Of a DNA stretch of 64,000 bases, positions 9,963-19,078 are shown in pieces. The notes beneath the pieces were generated by a model. The model saw only the letters and a program-made list of their open reading frames with translations. It was not told the origin of the DNA and made no database searches. Source of the DNA: Pseudomonas cedrina subsp. cedrina (lineage in GTDB: Bacteria; Pseudomonadota; Gammaproteobacteria; Pseudomonadales; Pseudomonadaceae); contig NZ_MNPW01000004.1 in assembly GCF_001983175.1 (NCBI RefSeq), forward strand, positions 310,001 through 374,000, read 5' to 3'. Position 1 is the first letter of the stretch; each line of letters starts with the position of its first letter. Position numbers and translations under genes: made by a program.

Positions 9963-10994
9963 ATGAAGGTATTGAAATCCACCCTGGCCATCGTGACTGC
10001 GGCGGCTGTACTGGGTGTCAGTGGTTTCGCCCAAGCTGGCGCCACGCTGGACGCCGTGCAGAAGAAGGGCTTTGTGCAATGTGGCGTGAGTGACGGTCTG
10101 CCGGGTTTCTCGGTACCGGATGCCAGCGGCAAGATCCTGGGGATCGACGCTGACGTTTGCCGCGCCGTGGCCGCTGCCGTTTTCGGCGACGCGACCAAGG
10201 TCAAATTCAGCCAGTTGAACGCCAAGGAGCGTTTCACCGCGCTTCAATCCGGCGAAGTCGACATTCTGTCCCGCAACACCACCATGACCAGCTCCCGCGA
10301 TGCCGGCATGGGCCTGAAATTCCCGGGCTTCATCACTTACTACGACGGCATCGGCTTTCTGGTAAACAACAAGCTGGGCGTTAAAAGTGCCAAGGAACTG
10401 GACGGTGCAACCATCTGCATCCAGGCCGGTACCACCACCGAGCTGAACGTTTCCGACTACTTCCGCGGCAACAACCTCAAATACACCCCGATCACCTTCG
10501 ACACTTCCGACGAAAGCGCCAAGTCGCTGGAATCCGGGCGTTGCGACGTACTGACCTCCGACAAATCCCAGCTGTTCGCCCAGCGCAGCAAGCTGGCCGC
10601 GCCGAAAGACTACGTGGTGCTGCCGGAAACCATTTCCAAGGAACCACTGGGCCCGGTCGTACGTAACGGCGACGACGAGTGGCTGGCTATCGTGCGCTGG
10701 GTGGGCTACGCCATGCTCAACGCTGAAGAAGCCGGTATCACCTCCAAAAACGTCGAAGCTGAAGCCAAGTCCACCAAGAACCCGGACGTGGCTCGTCTGC
10801 TCGGCGCCGACGGCGAATACGGCAAAGACCTGAAAGTGAAGAAGGACTGGGTCGTACAGATCGTCAAGCAAGTGGGTAACTACGGTGAAGTGTTCGAGCG
10901 CAACCTGGGCAAGAGCACCCCGCTGGAAATCGACCGTGGCCTGAACGCACTGTGGAACAACGGCGGCATTCAATACGCACCGCCTGTGCGCTGA
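9963..10994 (+). CDS. aapJ: general L-amino acid ABC transporter, substrate-binding protein AapJ
   Basis: Periplasmic receptor that delivers L-amino acids to the AapQMP complex. The 343-residue protein has a signal peptide (MKVLKSTLAIVTAAAVLGVSGFAQA) and a type-3 binding-protein fold: VQCGVSDGLPGFS, GIDADVCRAVAAA, LSRNTTMTSSRDAG and GATICIQAGTTTELN are characteristic of the AapJ/BztA group. It is first in a four-gene operon and is separated from aapQ by 72 bp, a gap common for highly expressed binding proteins. A sigma-54 promoter lies upstream. GGAG precedes the start. Confidence 0.95.
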   Translation: MKVLKSTLAIVTAAAVLGVSGFAQAGATLDAVQKKGFVQCGVSDGLPGFSVPDASGKILGIDADVCRAVAAAVFGDATKVKFSQLNAKERFTALQSGEVDILSRNTTMTSSRDAGMGLKFPGFITYYDGIGFLVNNKLGVKSAKELDGATICIQAGTTTELNVSDYFRGNNLKYTPITFDTSDESAKSLESGRCDVLTSDKSQLFAQRSKLAAPKDYVVLPETISKEPLGPVVRNGDDEWLAIVRWVGYAMLNAEEAGITSKNVEAEAKSTKNPDVARLLGADGEYGKDLKVKKDWVVQIVKQVGNYGEVFERNLGKSTPLEIDRGLNALWNNGGIQYAPPVR

Positions 10995-11066
10995 TCGCTG
11001 ATGGTTCTGTCACCCGGTGGGCCAACCGCCGGGTGATGTTCTGTTCCATTCTTTTCGGGGCACTTC

Positions 11067-12248
11067 ATGCAAAATCAAATCGGCGCACCCAAGCAGAAGC
11101 TCAGCTTCAGCGATCCCAAAGTGCGTGCGTGGCTCTTCCAGATCATCACGATTGTGGCGGTGGTCTCGCTGGGCTGGTACCTCTTTCACAATACCCAGAC
11201 CAACATGCAACACCGGGGCATCACCTCGGGTTTCGACTTTCTTGAGCGCAGTGCCGGTTTCGGCATCGCGCAGCACCTGATCGACTACACCGAATCGGAC
11301 AGCTATGCCCGGGTGTTTGTGATCGGTTTGCTCAACACCCTTTTAGTGACGTTCATCGGCGTGATCCTGGCCACACTGCTCGGGTTCGTGATTGGCGTGG
11401 CGCGGTTGTCGCCGAACTGGATGATCAACAAGCTGGCGACCGTGTATGTGGAAGTGTTCCGCAATATCCCGCCGCTGCTGCAAATCCTGTTCTGGTATTT
11501 CGCGGTGTTCCTGACCATGCCAGCGACGCGCAACAGCCATAACTTCAACGATACTTTCTTTATGAGCGCCCGGGGCCTGAATATGCCGGCCGCGCTGGCG
11601 TCTGACGGCTTCTGGCCGTTTGTGGTCAGTGTGGTCGTTGCTATCGTGGCAATCGTGCTGATGGCACGTTGGGCCAACACGCGCTTCGAAGCCACCGGTG
11701 TGCCGTTCCATAAGTTCTGGGCGGGCCTGGCGCTGTTCATCGTGATCCCAACCTTATGCGCCCTGGTTTTCGGCGCGCCGCTGCACTGGGAAATGCCTAA
11801 GCTTGCGGGCTTCAACTTCGTCGGCGGCTGGGTGTTGATCCCTGAACTGCTGGCATTGACGCTGGCACTGACTGTTTATACGGCCGCGTTTATCGCCGAG
11901 ATCGTGCGTTCGGGCATCAATTCCGTCAGCCACGGCCAGACCGAAGCCGCGCGCTCCCTGGGCCTGCGCCCCGGGCCGACGCTGCGCAAGGTCATCATCC
12001 CGCAGGCGCTGCGGGTGATCATTCCGCCACTGACCAGCCAATACCTGAACCTGGCGAAAAACTCGTCACTGGCCGCCGGTATCGGTTACCCGGAAATGGT
12101 TTCGCTGTTTGCCGGCACGGTGCTCAACCAGACCGGCCAGTCCATCGAAGTCATAGCCATCACCATGAGCGTGTACCTGGCGATCAGCATCAGCATTTCC
12201 CTGCTGATGAACTGGTACAACAAGCGCATTGCGCTGATCGAGCGGTGA
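11067..12248 (+). CDS. aapQ: general L-amino acid ABC transporter permease AapQ
   Basis: Inner-membrane permease of the polar amino acid uptake family. The 393-residue protein has a cytoplasmic N-terminus, eight or so hydrophobic segments, and the ABC permease coupling loop (EAARSLGLRPGPTLRKVIIPQALR) near residue 295-320. The extra central insertion (about residues 130-240), not found in short HisQ-type permeases, is typical of AapQ/BztB. It forms the channel together with AapM, 10 bp downstream. Confidence 0.94.
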   Translation: MQNQIGAPKQKLSFSDPKVRAWLFQIITIVAVVSLGWYLFHNTQTNMQHRGITSGFDFLERSAGFGIAQHLIDYTESDSYARVFVIGLLNTLLVTFIGVILATLLGFVIGVARLSPNWMINKLATVYVEVFRNIPPLLQILFWYFAVFLTMPATRNSHNFNDTFFMSARGLNMPAALASDGFWPFVVSVVVAIVAIVLMARWANTRFEATGVPFHKFWAGLALFIVIPTLCALVFGAPLHWEMPKLAGFNFVGGWVLIPELLALTLALTVYTAAFIAEIVRSGINSVSHGQTEAARSLGLRPGPTLRKVIIPQALRVIIPPLTSQYLNLAKNSSLAAGIGYPEMVSLFAGTVLNQTGQSIEVIAITMSVYLAISISISLLMNWYNKRIALIER

Positions 12249-12258
12249 GGAAACGCCC

Positions 12259-13356
12259 ATGAGTTCACATACTTTCAAACCTGATATGCCGCCGCCGAAC
12301 AAGGTGTTCGGGCCGATGGCATGGATGCGCGCCAACCTGTTTTCCAGCTGGCTCAATACCCTGCTGACACTGTTGGCGATCTACCTGATCTACCTGGTGG
12401 TTCCGCCGATCCTCAGTTGGGCGATCATCGACGCCAACTGGGTCGGCACTACGCGCGCCGATTGCACCAAGGAGGGCGCCTGCTGGGTGTTTGTCCAGCA
12501 GCGCTTCGGGCAGTTCATGTATGGCTATTACCCCGCAGACCTGCGCTGGCGCGTAGACCTGACCGTGTGGCTGGCTATTGTTGGCGTGGCGCCGTTGTTC
12601 ATCTCGCGGTTCCAGCGCAAGGCGGTCTACGGTTTCAGCTTTCTGGTGCTGTATCCGATCATCGCGTTTTTTCTGCTGAGCGGTGGGATCTTCGGCCTGA
12701 CCACCGTGGAAGCCCACCAATGGGGCGGCCTGATGCTGACCCTGGTGATCGCCACCGTGGGCATCGCCGGCGCCTTGCCGCTGGGCATCGTGCTGGCGCT
12801 GGGACGACGTTCGAATATGCCGGCGATTCGCGTGCTGTGTGTGACCTTCATCGAGTTCTGGCGCGGCGTGCCGTTGATCACCGTGCTGTTCATGGCCTCG
12901 GTGATGCTGCCGCTATTCCTGCCCGAAGGTATGAACTTCGACAAGCTGCTGCGCGCATTGATCGGCGTAATCCTGTTCCAATCGGCCTACGTGGCCGAAG
13001 TGGTGCGCGGTGGCTTGCAGGCGATTCCCAAGGGCCAGTACGAAGCGGCCGCGGCGATGGGCCTGGGTTACTGGCGCAGCATGGGCCTGGTGATCCTGCC
13101 GCAGGCGCTGAAGATGGTGATCCCCGGCATCGTCAACACGTTTATCGCGTTGTTCAAGGATACGAGTTTGGTGATCATCATCGGCCTGTTCGACCTGCTC
13201 AACAGCGTCAAGCAAGCCGCCGCCGACCCCAAATGGTTGGGCATGGCCACCGAAGGCTACGTGTTCGCCGCCCTGGTGTTCTGGATTTTCTGTTTTGGTA
13301 TGTCGCGCTATTCCATTCATTTGGAACACAAGCTCGACACAGGCCATAAGCGTTAG
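12259..13356 (+). CDS. aapM: general L-amino acid ABC transporter permease AapM
   Basis: Second permease of the aap system. The 365-residue protein starts with a conserved segment ([19 protein letters not shown]), has multiple membrane segments and the coupling motif [19 protein letters not shown] near residue 260. An inserted stretch with two cysteines ([13 protein letters not shown], about residues 70-83) is also found in other AapM proteins. It lies between aapQ and aapP with short spacers, and the three products should assemble in equal amounts. Confidence 0.94.
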   Translation: MSSHTFKPDMPPPNKVFGPMAWMRANLFSSWLNTLLTLLAIYLIYLVVPPILSWAIIDANWVGTTRADCTKEGACWVFVQQRFGQFMYGYYPADLRWRVDLTVWLAIVGVAPLFISRFQRKAVYGFSFLVLYPIIAFFLLSGGIFGLTTVEAHQWGGLMLTLVIATVGIAGALPLGIVLALGRRSNMPAIRVLCVTFIEFWRGVPLITVLFMASVMLPLFLPEGMNFDKLLRALIGVILFQSAYVAEVVRGGLQAIPKGQYEAAAAMGLGYWRSMGLVILPQALKMVIPGIVNTFIALFKDTSLVIIIGLFDLLNSVKQAAADPKWLGMATEGYVFAALVFWIFCFGMSRYSIHLEHKLDTGHKR

Positions 13357-13367
13357 GAGTTGTTGTT

Positions 13368-14132
13368 ATGAGCGAAGCGATCAAACAGCCTATGAGCCCT
13401 GAAGGCATTATCCAGATGCAGGGCGTCAACAAGTGGTACGGCCAGTTCCACGTGTTGAAAGACATCAACCTCAACGTCAAGCAGGGCGAGCGCATCGTGC
13501 TGTGCGGCCCGTCGGGTTCGGGCAAGTCCACCACCATCCGCTGCCTCAACCGTTTGGAAGAGCACCAGCAAGGCCGCATCGTGGTCGATGGCGTGGAACT
13601 GACCAACGATTTGAAGCAGATCGAAGCGATCCGCCGTGAAGTCGGCATGGTGTTCCAGCACTTCAACCTGTTCCCGCACCTGACCATCCTGCAAAACTGC
13701 ACGCTGGCGCCGATGTGGGTGCGCAAGATGCCCAAGCGCAAGGCCGAGGAAATTGCCATGCATTATCTTGAGCGCGTGCGCATTCCGGAGCAGGCGCACA
13801 AGTTCCCCGGGCAACTGTCCGGCGGTCAGCAGCAGCGCGTAGCGATTGCCCGTGCCTTGTGCATGAAGCCGAAAATCATGCTGTTCGATGAGCCGACGTC
13901 GGCGCTCGATCCGGAGATGGTGAAAGAGGTATTGGACACCATGATCGGCCTGGCCGAAGACGGCATGACCATGTTGTGCGTGACCCACGAGATGGGTTTT
14001 GCGCGCACTGTGGCCAACCGGGTCATCTTCATGGACAAGGGCGAGATCGTCGAGCAGGCGGCGCCGAATGACTTCTTCGACAACCCGCAGAATGATCGGA
14101 CCAAGTTGTTCTTGAGCCAGATTTTGCATTGA
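13368..14132 (+). CDS. aapP: general L-amino acid ABC transporter ATPase AapP
   Basis: ATP-binding subunit powering amino-acid import by AapJQM. The 254-residue protein has Walker A (CGPSGSGKS), the Q-loop ([11 protein letters not shown]), the ABC signature (LSGGQQQR), Walker B (IMLFDEP) and the switch histidine (VTHEM), as in HisP/GlnQ. The start ATG follows AGGAG with 7-8 nt spacing. It is the last gene of the operon and is followed by a strong terminator. Confidence 0.96.
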   Translation: MSEAIKQPMSPEGIIQMQGVNKWYGQFHVLKDINLNVKQGERIVLCGPSGSGKSTTIRCLNRLEEHQQGRIVVDGVELTNDLKQIEAIRREVGMVFQHFNLFPHLTILQNCTLAPMWVRKMPKRKAEEIAMHYLERVRIPEQAHKFPGQLSGGQQQRVAIARALCMKPKIMLFDEPTSALDPEMVKEVLDTMIGLAEDGMTMLCVTHEMGFARTVANRVIFMDKGEIVEQAAPNDFFDNPQNDRTKLFLSQILH

Positions 14133-14145
14133 TTGCAGCTTAAAG

Positions 14146-14173
14146 AAACCCGGCTTTTACGCCGGGTTTTTTT
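14146..14173 (+). terminator. rho-independent terminator of aapJQMP
   Basis: A 9-bp stem AAACCCGGC/GCCGGGTTT with a TTTTAC loop is followed by an uninterrupted T run. It lies 14 bp after aapP and 10 bp before the convergent mqsA stop; the A run on the left lets it work in both directions. Confidence 0.92.
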
Positions 14174-14183
14174 GCGTCTGTTC

Positions 14184-14666
14184 TCAAGGTGTTGTCAGGG
14201 TTTCGTGTTCTCTATGTACCGTATTCTTGGAGTTACGCAGGTCTGTACCTTCACTCAGGATTTTCGCATCGACAAGCAAATGTGGGTGACGTTCAAGCAA
14301 GCGCATCAAGATGACCAGCGATTTGGGGGGTAATACTTCGCCGCGTTCGTAGCGAGAAACCGCGTTGTGCCCGCCACCCGACAACAGTTCTACGGTTTCC
14401 TTTTGTGACAGATGCAGTTTGCGGCGTATTCGTTTCAGCTCTGTGCCGATCATTCGCCGGAAGCTGTGGACTATGTCATCGCACAGGTTCGAATAGCGTT
14501 CTGCGTCTTGCGGATCGAGGAGCACTTCTCCACACGCCTCGCATTCCCACCCACACAAATTGTCGATACGGCGAAGCAAGCCATTTACTTCCATTGTCTC
14601 GCTGCGTCCCGAGAAATGAAGCATCCCGTCCTGCCTTCCGCAACTGCAACATTGTTGTCTTTTCAT
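14184..14666 (-). CDS. mqsA: antitoxin MqsA (zinc finger plus HTH)
   Basis: Antitoxin and DNA-binding repressor of the MqsRA module. The N-terminal domain has zinc ligands C6-x-x-C9 and C42-x-x-C45 and neutralises MqsR in the E. coli system. The C-terminal XRE-type domain (about residues 70-130; LSQKETVELLSGGGHNAVSRYERGEV) binds the operator. The 160-residue protein is longer than the 131-residue E. coli MqsA, with about 20 extra residues at the C-terminus. I chose ATG 14666 because AAGGAG precedes it; it overlaps the mqsR stop as ATGA. Toxin-first order fits this family. Confidence 0.93.
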   Translation of the reverse strand: MKRQQCCSCGRQDGMLHFSGRSETMEVNGLLRRIDNLCGWECEACGEVLLDPQDAERYSNLCDDIVHSFRRMIGTELKRIRRKLHLSQKETVELLSGGGHNAVSRYERGEVLPPKSLVILMRLLERHPHLLVDAKILSEGTDLRNSKNTVHREHETLTTP

Positions 14667-14974
14667 GTGTTTTTCTCCTTGAAGGAGATCACCGGAGGTC
14701 CGTCGCCTGGACGGTAAGTCACCTTTATGTAGATCTCCAAACCGTGCGAGCAAATGTGGTAAACGTCCTGCCAGGCACGATGATCCTCATAACTTGTCAT
14801 CGACTTGTACAACATCGTTCCTTTCAGCGCGTAGATGACTGCCTGCATCTCTCCTATATCCAGGCCAAGGTCTTTACCGCTCAGCCGTGCGGTCGCGGTA
14901 AAGGCTCTGAAGCCAAGCCGCCTGACATCCGCCTTTATCACCGCCAAATCGTAATGAGGTGTGTACTTTTCCAT
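14663..14974 (-). CDS. mqsR: mRNA interferase toxin MqsR
   Basis: RelE-fold ribosome-independent endoribonuclease; E. coli MqsR cuts mRNA at GCU/GCA. The 103-residue protein (E. coli 98) has the family start MEKYTPHYDL, followed by ARLSGKDLGLDIGEMQAVI, MLYKSMTSYEDHRAWQDVYH (bearing the catalytic Lys and Tyr region) and IYIKVTYRPGDGPPVISFKE. It is co-transcribed and translationally coupled with mqsA. A perfect palindrome 19 bp before the start codon is the likely autorepression operator. Confidence 0.94.
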   Translation of the reverse strand: MEKYTPHYDLAVIKADVRRLGFRAFTATARLSGKDLGLDIGEMQAVIYALKGTMLYKSMTSYEDHRAWQDVYHICSHGLEIYIKVTYRPGDGPPVISFKEKNT

Positions 14975-14992
14975 AAGACACCTGAGTCCAAT

Positions 14993-15013
14993 AATTACCC
15001 TCTGAGGGTAATT
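14993..15013. promoter_or_regulatory. MqsA operator candidate
   Basis: A perfect inverted repeat with 9-bp arms (AATTACCCT) around CTG. It contains ACCCT-N3-AGGGT, close to the ACCT-N-AGGT sites bound by MqsA in E. coli. It lies just before mqsR where repression would block the promoter. Confidence 0.75.
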
Positions 15014-15149
15014 TTACCAATCGAAAATACTGCTCCTTTTGCCGCTTAGAAACCCTAGTGCGTTGCTCTTGTAGGCACGTCCGAATAGGCTGTGGGACTT
15101 TTCGTCCATTGATTAGGGCAAACGCCCGTCCCTCTGCTGGCAGTGAGCA

Positions 15150-16403
15150 ATGACCCCCGAAAGCAAACTTGAAGAACTGTTAATTGACGCCGAGGCCGAT
15201 GACGAAGCGGTGCAACACAGCCATCCGCAGGTGCTTCGCCCGTGGTTGTTGCTGCTGGGCCTGGTGCTGGTGGCGCTGAATTTGCGCCCGGCGCTGTCGA
15301 GCTTGTCGCCGCTGCTGAGCGAGGTGTCCGGCAGCCTCGGGCTGTCGGCCGCCAGGGCGGGCTTGCTGACCACCTTGCCGGTGTTGTGCCTGGGTTTGTT
15401 CGCGCCGCTGGCGCCGATCCTGGCGCGACGGTTTGGCGCCGAGCGTGTGGTGCTGGGAATTTTGCTGACCCTCGCCGCCGGCATCGTCCTGCGCAGTGCT
15501 TTCGGCGAAGCCGGACTGTTCGCCGGCAGCCTGGTCGCCGGCGCGAGCATCGGCATCATCGGCGTGCTGCTGCCGGGCATCGTCAAGCGCGATTTCGCCA
15601 GCCAGGCCGGCGCGATGACCGGTGTCTACACCATGGCGCTGTGCCTGGGCGCCGCGTTGGCGGCCGGGGCAACGGTGCCGTTGAGTCATTATTTTGGTGA
15701 CAGTTGGAATATCGGCCTGGGCTTCTGGATGGTTCCCGCGTTGGTGGCAGCCCTGTTCTGGCTGCCCCAAGTCGGCCAGAAACATGGGGCGCACCAGGTG
15801 GCTTATCGGGTGAAAGGGTTGCTGCGCGACCCGCTGGCCTGGCAGGTGACCTTGTACATGGGCTTGCAGTCGTCCCTGGCCTACATCGTGTTTGGCTGGG
15901 TACCGTCGATGCTGATCAGCCGTGGCCTGAGTGCCACCGAGGCCGGCCTGGCGCTGTCCGGTTCAATTATCGTGCAGTTGCTCAGTGCGCTGACCGCGCC
16001 GTGGCTGGCCACTCGTGGCAAGGATCAGCGGCTGGCGATCGTGGTGGTGATGTTGCTCACTCTCGGCGGGCTGTTCGGTTGCCTGTATGCACCGCTCGAC
16101 GGGCTGTGGGGCTGGGCGATCCTGCTGGGCCTCGGGCAAGGCGGCACGTTCAGCCTGGCGCTGACCCTGATCGTGCTGCGCTCGCGGGATTCCCACGTCG
16201 CCGCCAACCTGTCGGGCATGGCCCAGGGTATCGGTTATACCCTGGCCTCCCTCGGCCCGCTGGCCGTGGGCGTGCTGCATGACTGGACCGGTGGCTGGGG
16301 CGCCACCGGTTGGGTATTCGGCGTGATCGGCGTGGGTGCGATCATAACCGGCTGCGGCGCCGGGCGTGCGCTGTACGTCGGCGTCACCAGCGAAAAAGCC
16401 TGA
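15150..16403 (+). CDS. MFS transporter, CynX/NimT family
   Basis: Inner-membrane major facilitator with about 12 hydrophobic segments. The 417-residue protein has the CynX/NimT/YeaN features ALNLRPALSSLSPLL at the first membrane helix and FAPLAPILARRFGAERV at the first cytoplasmic loop. Members include the cyanate transporter CynX and the 2-nitroimidazole exporter NimT; the substrate here cannot be told from sequence. No cyanase genes are adjacent. The start ATG has only a weak ribosome site (GTGAG). A short GC hairpin plus T5 at 16519-16535 could end the transcript. Confidence 0.88.
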   Translation: MTPESKLEELLIDAEADDEAVQHSHPQVLRPWLLLLGLVLVALNLRPALSSLSPLLSEVSGSLGLSAARAGLLTTLPVLCLGLFAPLAPILARRFGAERVVLGILLTLAAGIVLRSAFGEAGLFAGSLVAGASIGIIGVLLPGIVKRDFASQAGAMTGVYTMALCLGAALAAGATVPLSHYFGDSWNIGLGFWMVPALVAALFWLPQVGQKHGAHQVAYRVKGLLRDPLAWQVTLYMGLQSSLAYIVFGWVPSMLISRGLSATEAGLALSGSIIVQLLSALTAPWLATRGKDQRLAIVVVMLLTLGGLFGCLYAPLDGLWGWAILLGLGQGGTFSLALTLIVLRSRDSHVAANLSGMAQGIGYTLASLGPLAVGVLHDWTGGWGATGWVFGVIGVGAIITGCGAGRALYVGVTSEKA

Positions 16404-16419
16404 CCCGCCCCAATACAAA

Positions 16420-16509
16420 TGTGGGAGCGGGCTTGCCCGCGAAGGCGTTGGGTCAGCGAGTAAATCCGGTGGCTGGCACGCCGCTTTCGCAGGCAAGCCA
16501 GCTCCCACA
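16420..16509. repeat. palindromic intergenic repeat, mixed arms
   Basis: The left arm reads GTGGGAGCGGGCTTGCCCGCGAAGGCG and the right arm is the complement of GTGGGAGCTGGCTTGCCTGCGAAAGCGG. The arms come from two subtypes of the family (CGGGC and CTGGC) and pair imperfectly. Confidence 0.8.
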
Positions 16510-16518
16510 GGGGATTGC

Positions 16519-16535
16519 GGGTGTTCACCCTTTTT
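16519..16535 (+). terminator. short terminator-like hairpin
   Basis: GGGTG-TT-CACCC is followed by five T. The stem is only 5 bp, so it is weak alone. It lies downstream of the MFS gene and between two copies of the palindromic repeat. Confidence 0.4.
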
Positions 16536-16554
16536 GTGCCGGGCACCGAAAAAA

Positions 16555-16598
16555 CTGTGGGAGCGGGCTTGCCCGCGATGGCGGTGGGTCAGTGGATA
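16555..16598. repeat. solo half of the GTGGGAGC repeat
   Basis: A single left arm (GTGGGAGCGGGCTTGCCCGCGATGGCGGTGGGTCAG) has no matching right arm; it is followed directly by the 3' end of the fimbrial island at 16615. It could mark the island boundary or a truncated repeat. Confidence 0.7.
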
Positions 16599-16614
16599 AA
16601 TCGGGTGATTGGCG

Positions 16615-17235
16615 TTACAGGTATTTAACGGTCAGCGTCACCGAGCCGTCGATGGCGACCTCGTTGTCAAGGGTCAGGGTATTGGTGGGCGCGATAAGGC
16701 CGCTGATTCGCAGGTCGGCGGTCATCAGTTGAACCGCTATCGGTGCGGCAGCCGTCGTGTTGGCTACCGACAGCAGGTTGTTCGGCATCAGCCAACTGTT
16801 GCCAGCCCAACTCGCACCTTGGTCTAGAGACTCAATGGCCCTGACCGGAACACCGTCGGCTACAGGTGAAACCAGCGACAGCTCCATGGAACCGAGCTTC
16901 TGCGTGCCATTGATCAGGCCCAGTCCGAAGTTGCCTCTGTTGTCATATTCCGATCCAGGTCGATTGTCTTTGCTTTCCAATGCCATGACCGTGGGCGCAT
17001 CGCAGGTCACGCTCAGTTGCAGTTTCTGTTCTTTGATTCGGGTCATTCGGTCAACGTTGAGATCCTTGGCCGATAGCTTGCCAATATCAACGAGTCCGCC
17101 GTTGGACAGTCCAGGCGTACAGGCGCTGGGCGTAATCATGCCTTTTACACTGAGGTCAACGCTTGAGGCGGCAAACGTGCCGCCGCTGACGGTCAGTAGC
17201 AGGGCGCCGGTCAGCGTGGTGAAAGTAATGCGCAT
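16615..17235 (-). CDS. DUF1120-type fimbrial subunit, last of the island
   Basis: A predicted chaperone-usher pilin of 206 residues. It has a 22-residue signal peptide (ending GGTFA before ASSVDLSVKG), conserved cysteines in PSACTP and VTCDAP, the segment NFGLGLINGTQKLG, and a C-terminal strand EVAIDGSVTLTVKYL. The alternating hydrophobic ending with Tyr next to last is how chaperone and usher recognise subunits. GGAGC precedes the ATG. It is the most distal gene of the leftward operon, 39 bp after its neighbour. Closest in the window to the 23103 and 24601 genes. Confidence 0.85.
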   Translation of the reverse strand: MRITFTTLTGALLLTVSGGTFAASSVDLSVKGMITPSACTPGLSNGGLVDIGKLSAKDLNVDRMTRIKEQKLQLSVTCDAPTVMALESKDNRPGSEYDNRGNFGLGLINGTQKLGSMELSLVSPVADGVPVRAIESLDQGASWAGNSWLMPNNLLSVANTTAAAPIAVQLMTADLRISGLIAPTNTLTLDNEVAIDGSVTLTVKYL

Positions 17236-17274
17236 GGTGTTGCTCCTTTGACTAGGGAAAGTCGCGGTTGGGAA

Positions 17275-17925
17275 TTACAGGTAAACCACTTCCAGCGTGG
17301 CGGAGCCGTCCATCACTACCTCCTGGCTCAGGTCCAGGTTTTGCTTGGCGTTGATCACGGCTTCCAGGATGAAGGTGCTGGTCAGGTTCTGAATCGCCGT
17401 GGGCCCGGCGCTGCTGCCGTTCACTTCGGTGAACCCGAGGAGGCTGCGCGAACCCATGTCGATGGGGTTGCTGTTGGAGGTGCGCCAGGCCACGGCATTG
17501 GTGGTCGATTCGGTGCCGTAAATCACCGGCAAGGCGTCGGCGACCGTCTGCTTTGGGTCGAATTTCAGTGAATACACACCGATCTTGCCGCCGCTGCCGT
17601 CGAGGCCGAAGCCGTAGTAAATCTCGCTGTTGACGTAGGCGGTGCCGTCGCGGTTGTCGCGCATGCGCAAGGCGTAGCGCCCGGCGCTGTTGCAACTGAC
17701 GGTGAGGGCCATGGTTTTGAGCGGCAACATCGTGGGCCTGGCCTGATTGAGGTCTTGCTGGGAGATCTTGCCGAAATCCACCAGGCCGCCCGCGGAAAAT
17801 ACCGGCGTGCAGGCCATGGGGGTGATCAGGCCGGTGACGGTCAGTTCAGCGGTGGAGGCGGCGTGGGTCGAGCTGGCGATACCCAGGAGGGCAAGACTGG
17901 CCAGCGATAGACGAACGGTGTTCAT
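17275..17925 (-). CDS. DUF1120-type fimbrial subunit
   Basis: A 216-residue predicted pilin with a 22-residue signal peptide (MNTVRLSLASLALLGIASS, then THA before ASTAELTV). The core has MACTP and SCNSAGR (conserved cysteines), MRDNRDGTAYVNSEIYYGFGLDGSGGKIG, and ends SATLEVVYL. The Shine-Dalgarno GGAG overlaps the TAG stop of the 380-residue subunit gene upstream, so the two are translationally coupled. It resembles the C-terminal pilin domain of that larger protein more than the short subunits upstream of the chaperone (compare RMRDNR/RMQDNR and GGKIG/QHKIG). Confidence 0.85.
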   Translation of the reverse strand: MNTVRLSLASLALLGIASSTHAASTAELTVTGLITPMACTPVFSAGGLVDFGKISQQDLNQARPTMLPLKTMALTVSCNSAGRYALRMRDNRDGTAYVNSEIYYGFGLDGSGGKIGVYSLKFDPKQTVADALPVIYGTESTTNAVAWRTSNSNPIDMGSRSLLGFTEVNGSSAGPTAIQNLTSTFILEAVINAKQNLDLSQEVVMDGSATLEVVYL

Positions 17926-17935
17926 GGACGTGCTC

Positions 17936-19078
17936 CTAGAGATAATTGATTTCGAGGGTGGCGGCGCCGTCGAGGCGCACTTCGTTGCCCAGGTCCAGTG
18001 AGCCAAGAGGCGCGATGAACGCTTCCAGGCTCGCCGTGGCGCTGAGGTGTTGAATCGAAGAGGGGCCGCTGGTGCTGCCGGGAACGGCGCTGAAACCGAT
18101 GAAGCGATTGCCGCTGATGGCAATCGGGCTGGCGCTGGCACTGCTCCAGGGGCCGGTGTCGGCGGCGGCATCGGTGCGATACAGCGCACCGTAGCTGTCG
18201 GCCGTGGCGCGCGTAGGATCGAAGATCAGCCGGTAGCGACCGATCTTGTGCTGGCGCGAATCAAGCCCCAGGCCGTAAGCCGTGTTATCGGCGCCGCCGG
18301 TGGCGGAGCCCTGGCGGTTGTCCTGCATGCGCAAGGTGAAGGCGGTTGGCGCATCGCAGGCCACGTTCACCGCCAGGGACCGGGCGGGCAGGGCGGTGTC
18401 GCTGTTCTGGCTCAGATCCAGCACCGACAGCTTGCCAAAGTCCACATGCCCGCCGTTGGACAACAATGGCGTGCAGGCAGCCGGGGCGAAACGCGCTTGC
18501 AGGCGTAGCTCCCGCGAGCGGCCGCCGGTGACCACGTCGAACAGCCCGCCGCTGTCCCAGGTCACCGCATCGTTTACCCGCGCCGCCGCTTCATCGGCCC
18601 AGGCGCTGGCGTCGATTTGCAGCGACAGGCTGCGCCCACGCAGCGTCGCCCCGTCACGCAAGGGCACAACCCCATGCTCCGGGCGCCAGACCAACTGAGC
18701 CCCGCTGGCCACCGGTGGCTGACCGCTGCCGGCGAGCAGGCCGAGCTCCACCGCGTGGCCATCGACCACCGCCTCGCTGACTTGCAGGCGATAAGTGCCC
18801 TGCTCGGTAAACCGATAGCGCTGCGCAGTTGCGCCCGGCGCCCGGTAAAACAGACTCAGATCCTGGACCTGCGGGCAGTTCAGCGTGAGGCTGATGCGTC
18901 GCTCGCCCAGTAGCCGTTCGGGCGCAGGCGCCACGGCGACCGCGCGGTTCATCAGGCCGAAATCCAGGCGTGATTCGCTCAGGTTCAGCCGACATTCGTC
19001 GTCGCCCCAGGCGTTGGCGCTCAGCAGCAGAAGCAGCGGCAACAGTGCACTGTTAAAACCCATGGCAATCGTCCTCAT
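17936..19078 (-). CDS. two-domain DUF1120 protein, candidate tip adhesin
   Basis: A 380-residue protein, almost twice the size of the other subunits. After a signal peptide (about residues 1-25) comes an unassigned N-terminal domain (about 26-215, with CRLNLSESRLDFG and LTLNCPQVQDLSLFY), then a DUF1120 pilin domain (about 216-380; PAACTPLLSNGGHVDFGKLSVLDL to ATLEINYL). A lectin-like domain before a pilin domain is the layout of tip adhesins such as FimH; the binding function is inferred. The ATG at 19078 overlaps the usher stop (ATGA). A second ATG at 19063 has its own GAGGA site and is an alternative start. Confidence 0.82.
   Translation of the reverse strand: MRTIAMGFNSALLPLLLLLSANAWGDDECRLNLSESRLDFGLMNRAVAVAPAPERLLGERRISLTLNCPQVQDLSLFYRAPGATAQRYRFTEQGTYRLQVSEAVVDGHAVELGLLAGSGQPPVASGAQLVWRPEHGVVPLRDGATLRGRSLSLQIDASAWADEAAARVNDAVTWDSGGLFDVVTGGRSRELRLQARFAPAACTPLLSNGGHVDFGKLSVLDLSQNSDTALPARSLAVNVACDAPTAFTLRMQDNRQGSATGGADNTAYGLGLDSRQHKIGRYRLIFDPTRATADSYGALYRTDAAADTGPWSSASASPIAISGNRFIGFSAVPGSTSGPSSIQHLSATASLEAFIAPLGSLDLGNEVRLDGAATLEINYL

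Noticed and set aside
14405..15049. A 214-codon frame opposite mqsA and mqsR
   Set aside because: Both mqs genes have full family features, and the antisense frame runs through the operator palindrome.
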